A DNA stretch of 11,084 nucleotides from Bacteroidales bacterium. Lineage in GTDB: Bacteria > Bacteroidota > Bacteroidia > Bacteroidales > P3. The position numbers were made by a program, and so were the translations under genes. The stretch lies in the NCBI GenBank assembly GCA_012837565.1, contig DUQY01000143.1, forward strand, positions 1 through 11,084, written 5' to 3'. Below are positions 7,159 to 11,084 of the stretch, one piece after another (position 1 is the first letter of the stretch; every line of letters begins with the position of its first letter). Below the pieces are notes generated by a model, which was not told the origin of the DNA, made no database searches, and worked only from the letters and a program-made list of their open reading frames with translations.

Positions 7159-8318
7159 AGACTAGGTTAATTTTGATTATATCCTTTTTAGTTCTATCTC
7201 AAAGCTTGGCTATGGGGCAGAAAGGAGAAAATCTAATATACAACCCCTCCTTTGAAGAATACTATACTTGCCCTCAAAAGATAGAACCTTATGGATATAT
7301 GTCGGAAGCTGTGGCTTGGTGGCAACCAACAGGAGGAAGTGCTGACTACTATAATAAATGTGGGAGCAAACAATGTAATGTTCCAAAAAACAAACTAGGT
7401 ATTCAAATGCCTAGAACAGGAGTTGGAATGGTAGGGATATACACCTCAAAGACAACTTATAGGGAATATATACAAACTGAATTTAAAGAGGACTTAGAAG
7501 AGGGAGAAACATATAAACTTACCTTCTATGTAAGCCTTTCGGAATATAGCGCAGGAGCTGTTGCAACAATTGGAGCTTTGTTTACAGTAGATAGAATTGA
7601 GGAAGACACAAGAGAGATGCTTACCGCCCAAGTTACGACCAAGTATGAGAACGGAATAAGCCAATCAATATCAACTTACTTAAAGCCACAAATTGTTAAC
7701 CCTTACGAAAACCCTCTTATTGACACAGAAAACTGGATGAAGATAGAAGGAGAATACACAGCACTTGGAGGAGAAAGATTTATCACAATAGGTAATTTCT
7801 ATCCTGCACCCCAAAGTAATTGTGTTGACCTTCCATATCTGACTTACCTACTTCCAGGAGCTTATTATTATATTGATGATGTATCGCTTCACTGCCTAAG
7901 TTGCAAAGAAAAACAAGTAATACAAAACAATATAACCATTACTAAGACCAAGGACGAGAAGCGTTACGAAGTAGGACAGGTAATTGTGATGGAGAATATA
8001 TTCTTTGAATTTGATAAAAGCATAATATTACCGCAATCATTTGTTGAACTTAATAACCTAATCAATCTTCTGAACAAAAACCCTTATATGAAAATTGAAC
8101 TCTCTGGACATACCGACAGCAAGGGGTCAAACAACTACAACCAAAAACTATCTTATAGCAGAGTAAAAGCTGTTTACGAACATTTAATTGGTCAAGGCAT
8201 ATCTTCCAAACGCTTACAATACCGTTCTTATGGAGCAACAAAACCAATAGCCGACAACGATACAGATGAAGGAAGAGCGAAAAATAGAAGAGTTGAATTT
8301 AAAATCTTAGAGCTTTAG
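7134..8318 (+). CDS. OmpA-family outer-membrane/peptidoglycan-anchored protein
   Basis: A 394-residue envelope protein. Residues 1-28 form a signal peptide (basic MLNRKYKIKTR, hydrophobic core, cleavage near SLA or AMG before Gln). Residues about 30-255 contain ENLIYNPSFEEYYTCP and a beta-rich module, an N-terminal region often seen in Bacteroidota OmpA proteins and resembling carbohydrate-binding folds. It carries Cys pairs such as CSLSCK-like HCLSCK near 253-258. The OmpA C-terminal domain (about 285-392) has FEFDKS, GHTDSKGS at 325-332, NQKLSYSRVKAV and GRAKNRRVEF. The conserved Asp and Arg should bind meso-diaminopimelate of peptidoglycan. The start lies 25 nt inside miaA and is the only one that yields the signal peptide. 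It may tether the envelope to the wall; the ligand of the N-terminal part is unknown. Confidence 0.88.
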   Translation: MLNRKYKIKTRLILIISFLVLSQSLAMGQKGENLIYNPSFEEYYTCPQKIEPYGYMSEAVAWWQPTGGSADYYNKCGSKQCNVPKNKLGIQMPRTGVGMVGIYTSKTTYREYIQTEFKEDLEEGETYKLTFYVSLSEYSAGAVATIGALFTVDRIEEDTREMLTAQVTTKYENGISQSISTYLKPQIVNPYENPLIDTENWMKIEGEYTALGGERFITIGNFYPAPQSNCVDLPYLTYLLPGAYYYIDDVSLHCLSCKEKQVIQNNITITKTKDEKRYEVGQVIVMENIFFEFDKSIILPQSFVELNNLINLLNKNPYMKIELSGHTDSKGSNNYNQKLSYSRVKAVYEHLIGQGISSKRLQYRSYGATKPIADNDTDEGRAKNRRVEFKILEL

Positions 8319-8401
8319 TGTTTTAGAAGTGAAAAGGTAAAAAGCAAAAGGTAAAACCCTATGACTCTGTAAAAATCTATGGACAAAAAAAATAAAACAA
8401 C
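8319..8401 (+). repeat. Short intergenic A-rich direct repeat
   Basis: The 83-nt gap between the OmpA-like gene and the O-methyltransferase holds AAAAGGTAAAA twice (8332-8342 and 8346-8356, period 14). No hairpin terminator and no TAnnTTTG box were found, so transcription could continue from miaA and the OmpA-like gene into the methyltransferase. Confidence 0.5.
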
Positions 8402-9058
8402 ATGAATGAATTACAAATATCTCCATTTATAGATAAGAGGATTGAGGATTATTGTGTGAAGAATGTAAGTGAGGAACCAGAAGACTTGGTAACGCTTAAT
8501 CGTAAGACACAATTGCGATTTGTTCATCCACATATGATTAGTGGCAATTGGCAAGGAACTTTCCTAAGGATGATTTCAAAGATGATTAACCCTAAAACCA
8601 TACTTGAAATAGGAACATTTAGCGGATACTCCACCATTTGCCTTGCAGAGGGATTACAAAAAGGAGGTATAATTCATACGATAGAGAAAGAAGTTGAGTA
8701 TGAGGATTTTCTTTTGGAAAACCTTGGGCATCACTCCGACAAAAACATTAAACTCCATATAGGAAAAGCCTTAGATATACTTCCAACAATAGAAGAGGAA
8801 TTTGATTTAATATTTATTGATGCCGACAAAGCCTCCTACCCTGAATATTACAATATCTGCATAGAGAAACTACGACCATCAGGAATAATTATCGCTGACA
8901 ATATTCTTTGGTACGGAAAAGTAGGGCTCGACCCAATGCCAAGAGATAAGCAAACCCTTGCCATTAATGATTTTAACGAATTAATAACCCATGACCCAAG
9001 GGTAGAAAATGTTATAATACCAATTAGGGATGGGCTGATGATGGGCAGAAAACTATAA
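8402..9058 (+). CDS. COMT-type SAM-dependent O-methyltransferase, possibly tRNA 5-hydroxyuridine methyltransferase
   Basis: A 218-residue metal-dependent O-methyltransferase (Methyltransf_3 family). The SAM motif is ILEIGTFSGYST at 67-78, followed by an acidic IEKE at 94-97. The metal ligands expected from catechol O-methyltransferases are present: Asp140 in FIDADK, and Asp166 and Asn167 in IADNILWYG. Lys143 is at the catalytic lysine position. The C-terminus RDGLMMGRK is typical. Proteins of this type include Bacillus TrmR (YrrM), which methylates 5-hydroxyuridine at the tRNA wobble position. The nearby cca and miaA make a tRNA role attractive, but small-molecule O-methylation cannot be excluded. 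It has no signal peptide and normal family length. Confidence 0.85.
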   Translation: MNELQISPFIDKRIEDYCVKNVSEEPEDLVTLNRKTQLRFVHPHMISGNWQGTFLRMISKMINPKTILEIGTFSGYSTICLAEGLQKGGIIHTIEKEVEYEDFLLENLGHHSDKNIKLHIGKALDILPTIEEEFDLIFIDADKASYPEYYNICIEKLRPSGIIIADNILWYGKVGLDPMPRDKQTLAINDFNELITHDPRVENVIIPIRDGLMMGRKL

Positions 9059-9072
9059 TTTAAGTTTATAGA

Positions 9073-9105
9073 TTGCAAATTATTCGTTTTTTTTATTTAG
9101 CTTTG
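9073..9105 (+). promoter_or_regulatory. Promoter of the BspA-type LRR gene, framed by an inverted repeat
   Basis: TAGCTTTG (9098-9105) is an exact TAnnTTTG -7 box. TTG at 9073-9075 lies 22 bases upstream as a somewhat distant -33 element. Transcription should start near 9112, giving a leader of about 36 nt. Both elements fall within the arms of a perfect 8-bp inverted repeat, ATTGCAAA (9072-9079) and TTTGCAAT (9102-9109), separated by a T-rich stretch with eight T in a row. That repeat could be an operator or a weak terminator for the upstream gene. Confidence 0.55.
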
Positions 9106-9147
9106 CAATAAGAAATCCTCAGTTATTATATTAACAAACCCAACCAT

Positions 9148-9810
9148 ATGAAAAAATCAATACTTGTTCTCTTAATATCTATTCTTGGTATTAGTATAAA
9201 TTTAGAAGCACAAACATACGACTTCAAATCTCTTATTAACGGAAACACAATATATTTTAAGGTTAAAAACACCCGAAACAAGAGTGTAGAAATAGTATCG
9301 GAATTATCCACTTTGCCATATTATAAAGACAATACAAAGAAACCATTAGGCAAGCTAATACTTCCTGATACAGTAATTGATAATGGAATAATGTATTTTA
9401 CAAATTCAATTGGAGATAATGCTTTTTCTAATTGCAGTGAAATAACATCAGTTACAATACCTAGCTTGGTTGTTTCAATAGGCAAAAATGCTTTTCAAAA
9501 TTGCACCTCAATAGATAGTGTTTTCTTTAATGCTGAAAAATGCAAGTATTTTGGAGAAGAAAAGTATCTCGCATTTGATGGTTGCAATAACCTAAAGACA
9601 TTAGTTATTGGCGATAATGTAACAAGAATCCCTGGCTTTGCTTTTGCTGGAGTAATAAGCCTAACAACCATTGTAGCTAACCCAATTAACCCTCCAAAAA
9701 TCAAAGGCAATACATTTAGAGATGTGCCAAGAGAAATATCAGTTTACATTTATTACTCTGCCTTAGAAAACTATAAGGAAGATTATTTCTGGAAAGAATT
9801 TAATAATTAA
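9148..9810 (+). CDS. Secreted BspA-type leucine-rich repeat protein
   Basis: A 220-residue exported protein. The signal peptide is MKKSILVLLISILGISINLEAQ, with cleavage expected around EAQ (20-22). BspA/TpLRR-like repeats (LRR_5 type) are visible as IGDNAFSNCSEITSVTIP, IGKNAFQNCTSIDSV and FDGCNNLKTLVIGDNV followed by IPGFAFAGVISLTTI. The C-terminus (INPPKI, VYIYYSALENYK, FWKEF) is the usual closing segment of Bacteroidales members. It is short for the family, with about four repeats and no visible type IX secretion CTD, lipobox or anchor, so it is probably periplasmic or released. Relatives mediate surface binding; the ligand here is unknown. It has its own promoter and is followed by a 21-bp repeat pair rather than a clear terminator. 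Confidence 0.85.
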   Translation: MKKSILVLLISILGISINLEAQTYDFKSLINGNTIYFKVKNTRNKSVEIVSELSTLPYYKDNTKKPLGKLILPDTVIDNGIMYFTNSIGDNAFSNCSEITSVTIPSLVVSIGKNAFQNCTSIDSVFFNAEKCKYFGEEKYLAFDGCNNLKTLVIGDNVTRIPGFAFAGVISLTTIVANPINPPKIKGNTFRDVPREISVYIYYSALENYKEDYFWKEFNN

Positions 9811-9850
9811 GTCTTCGTTTCAGTAAATTAGCTCTTCGTATTAATTTCTC
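9809..9850 (-). repeat. Two-unit 21-bp repeat directly after the LRR gene
   Basis: On the minus strand, units 9850-9830 and 9829-9809 match at most positions and share ACGAAGA. The second holds AATTTACTGAAACG (9829-9816), which is the exact reverse complement partner of 10160-10173 on the plus strand. In phase they read as the heptads EKLIRRA and NLLKRRL, part of a 31-codon minus-strand frame that starts with ATG at 9895. The rest of 9851-9896 shows nothing else recognisable. Confidence 0.6.
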
Positions 9851-9896
9851 CTGACTTTGACTAATCTTTTTACAATACTTCTTATTAATCACCATA

Positions 9897-10049
9897 TCAA
9901 ATTATTATATTTTTTTGGCACATTTTAGGATCTTGCAAAGTAAATCTACTTAAAACACTCCCATCCTCAAGTAGTTTTAGGGTTACTTCTAAGTCAATGA
10001 TGATACACTTATCAACAACACAAAGAGCTTTGGCAAGTTGAGAGAGCAT
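9897..10049 (-). CDS. Unrecognised 50-codon ORF, possibly a gene fragment
   Basis: An ATG at 10049 directly follows an in-frame TAA and opens 50 codons ending in TGA. The peptide starts MLSQLAKALCVVDKC and continues with a beta-prone stretch IIIDLEVTLKLLEDGSV, then FTLQDPKMCQKN. Codon choice looks like that of the neighbouring genes, but no promoter is visible. I do not recognise the family. The outline of helix then two strands with DGS between them is loosely like the second half of HU-type proteins, which is only a weak suggestion. It may be a decayed gene. Confidence 0.22.
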   Translation of the reverse strand: MLSQLAKALCVVDKCIIIDLEVTLKLLEDGSVLSRFTLQDPKMCQKNIII

Positions 10050-10138
10050 TTATTATAATCAAAAAGGCTAAGAGTTAGGACGCAAAATTTCGTTTCCAAT
10101 CTTCTAATACTATTCATGAAAATAAGCCCGAAAAAGAG

Positions 10139-10222
10139 AAAAAATTAAAACGCTATAACAATTTACTGAAACGCTGTTTTAAAAAAATGAAACGCTGTTT
10201 CAAGAAATTAAAACAGCGTTTC
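10139..10222 (+). repeat. Four-unit 21-bp repeat array
   Basis: Units start at 10139, 10160, 10181 and 10202. AAACGCT recurs at the same phase in the first three, and the fourth carries AAACAGCGTTTC, which is inverted relative to unit 3 and forms a hairpin with it. The frame in phase with the units reads as the basic heptads KKLKRYN, NLLKRCF, KKMKRCF and KKLKQRF with no stop. The array shares its period and the words CGCT..AACAATTTACTGAA with the array at 2470-2553. Confidence 0.75.
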
Positions 10223-10227
10223 ATTTT
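10181..10227 (-). terminator. Hairpin terminator for the 10270-10950 gene, probably bidirectional
   Basis: Bases 10184-10200 and 10211-10227 are perfect inverted complements (17 bp) around a 10-nt loop. On the minus strand the GC-containing stem, ending at GAAACGC/GCGTTTC, is followed by ATTTTTTT (10188-10181), an intrinsic terminator 43 nt after the stop of the minus-strand gene. On the plus strand it is followed only by TTTTCC, so termination of transcripts from the LRR gene is possible but weaker. Confidence 0.75.
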
Positions 10228-10269
10228 CCTAACTCTGCGTTTGCGTCAAATCATATTAAATAAGAGAAA

Positions 10270-10950
10270 CTACCAACCAAAAGGACTATGGTTTGAGAGT
10301 CTTGAACCAGGGAAAAAGGTATTATTCATCATTCCCATTGAGTTGAAGGGTGAGTGATGATATGGCATCAACATATAGGGATTATTGGTTTCCATAAATG
10401 ATACACTAAGATTCAAAAAACTATTCTTCGATATTTCATAAGTTAGACTTGCGTCAAAGCCGTATGTGTATATGTTTTGTGATTGTGGACGTAGACTCTG
10501 AGTTCTTAGGGGGTTATATGTGTCGTAGAATGCTGTTACAAAAAGATTTAACTTAGGACTTAATTCAAAGTCCATGCCCATATAGGCTGCACTGTGTTTG
10601 TATCTATCGGCATAAGGAGCCCTATCGTTTGCTGTATTTCTTGACGAGCCACCATTTAACCAAACATCTCCTGTCAAAGCTCCTGCTCTAAGGTGGGTCT
10701 TTTGGTTTAATTTTATTCTAAGTGAAGGTGCAATATAGGTGGAAGTAAACCTCTGACCGAAGAATCCGCTTCCAAAACTTGCTCCCATTGATATATTATA
10801 TTGAAGTGGTGAGGAGGCTTGATTTATGAAGTCATAGATATAATCCTTACTCATTATAGAATCTTCCGAAATAAGCACTTCCTTTTCCTGAGCCATAAGA
10901 GAGGCAGAGGATAAAACAAGAGCCAAGAATAATATTATCTTTTTCATCAT
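10270..10950 (-). CDS. Probable outer-membrane beta-barrel protein
   Basis: A 226-residue protein of unknown function. The signal peptide is MMKKIILFLALVLSSASLMAQ, with cleavage after Ala20 or Gln21, a common form in this phylum. The mature part has alternating polar and aromatic strands separated by Gly/Asn/Pro turns: YNISMGASFGSGFFG, TYIAPSLRIKLNQKTHLRAGA, AYMGMDFELSPKLNLFVTAFY and YGFDASLTYEISKNSFLNLSVSF. This fits a small outer-membrane barrel of about eight strands. The last 35 residues are unusually rich in Met, His, Asn and Pro (MLMPYHHSPF, MGMMNN) and end in an aromatic residue, FGW. It is monocistronic by appearance: a terminator follows, and inverted repeats but no clear -7 box lie upstream. 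The ATG at 10950 or the next codon could be the start. Confidence 0.7.
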   Translation of the reverse strand: MMKKIILFLALVLSSASLMAQEKEVLISEDSIMSKDYIYDFINQASSPLQYNISMGASFGSGFFGQRFTSTYIAPSLRIKLNQKTHLRAGALTGDVWLNGGSSRNTANDRAPYADRYKHSAAYMGMDFELSPKLNLFVTAFYDTYNPLRTQSLRPQSQNIYTYGFDASLTYEISKNSFLNLSVSFMETNNPYMLMPYHHSPFNSMGMMNNTFFPGSRLSNHSPFGW

Positions 10951-10966
10951 TAAATTACTAACGAAA

Positions 10967-11014
10967 AGACCTAGGTATTTAGTCTAATATTTAATTTTAT
11001 TAGAGAATAGGTCT
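10967..11014. promoter_or_regulatory. Nested inverted repeats upstream of the beta-barrel gene
   Basis: AGACCTA (10967-10973) is complementary to TAGGTCT (11008-11014), and inside it CTAATA (10984-10989) is complementary to TATTAG (10998-11003). The structure begins 16 bp before the minus-strand start at 10950 and lacks a T-tract, so it looks more like an operator or a leader hairpin than a terminator. No TAnnTTTG box was found on the minus strand between 10951 and 11084. Confidence 0.35.
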
Positions 11015-11082
11015 AAATAATATGCTAGACTTATTGAAATTACGTGTTGAGCAGGCGATTTAGGAGCTTCTTGTTTTAGATA
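10984..11082 (-). CDS. Possible C-terminal end of a gene cut by the window edge
   Basis: One minus-strand frame is open from the right edge to TAG at 10984-10986 and gives 32 residues, including QEAPKSPAQHVISISLAYYL. If it is a gene, its stop lies 33 nt before the beta-barrel gene and the two could be co-transcribed. The stretch is too short to assign, and open frames of this length occur by chance. Confidence 0.22.
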   Translation of the reverse strand, partial: YLKQEAPKSPAQHVISISLAYYLDLFSNKIKY

Positions 11083-11084
11083 TT

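Noticed and set aside
9053..9071. CTATAA/TTATAG hairpin as terminator of the O-methyltransferase
   Set aside because: The stem is six A/T-rich pairs and the T-run starts about 15 nt later, so it does not make a convincing intrinsic terminator.
10187..10357. A 56-residue plus-strand basic ORF (MKRCFKKLKQRF...) as a gene
   Set aside because: It runs through the terminator hairpin and antisense into the end of the beta-barrel gene, with no promoter. It is better explained as the repeat frame extended by chance.

Overview
The window reads as chromosomal DNA of an AT-rich member of the Bacteroidota, most likely order Bacteroidales. The evidence is promoter boxes of the TAnnTTTG type, a PG_1098-like THUMP methyltransferase, a short ACT-less SerA with a Lys-type active site, a carbohydrate-module/OmpA envelope protein, a BspA-type leucine-rich-repeat protein, and the remnant of a HU-HIG-type nucleoid protein. 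Genus cannot be told from the sequence alone. I saw no tRNA, rRNA, IS element or CRISPR.

Layout. (1) 66-1978, plus strand: a THUMP-like SAM methyltransferase overlaps a secreted phosphodiester-glycosidase-like protein. (2) 1979-2638: a convergent intergenic region with a frameshifted and truncated HU-like gene, a minus-strand promoter, two arrays of about 21-bp degenerate repeats and the serA terminator. (3) 2639-4650, minus strand: serC-serA, the first two steps of phosphorylated serine synthesis. serC is cut by an in-frame TGA at codon 209. (4) 4651-4834: a divergent promoter region. (5) 4835-9058, plus strand: cca, miaA and an OmpA-like protein, overlapping by 4 and 25 nt, then an O-methyltransferase after an 83-nt gap. 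(6) 9148-9810, plus strand: a secreted BspA-type leucine-rich-repeat protein with its own promoter. (7) 9811-10269: a second convergent intergenic region with two more 21-bp arrays, an unrecognised 50-codon ORF and a long perfect hairpin terminator. (8) 10270-10950, minus strand: a probable outer-membrane beta-barrel protein. A possible C-terminal fragment of another gene enters from the right edge.

Function. Three or four genes act on RNA, mainly tRNA: CCA-end addition, i6A37 formation, possibly wobble-uridine O-methylation, and the THUMP-like methyltransferase. They are interleaved with envelope proteins, and serC-serA supplies serine.

The least explained feature is the 20/21-bp periodic repeat family. 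It occupies both convergent intergenic regions and was not noticed elsewhere in the window. In one reading frame most units give a basic heptapeptide of the type K/N-K/L-L/M/Y-K/N-x-x-x. The period also equals two turns of the DNA helix. The other items to check first are the serC stop codon and the HU-like pseudogene.
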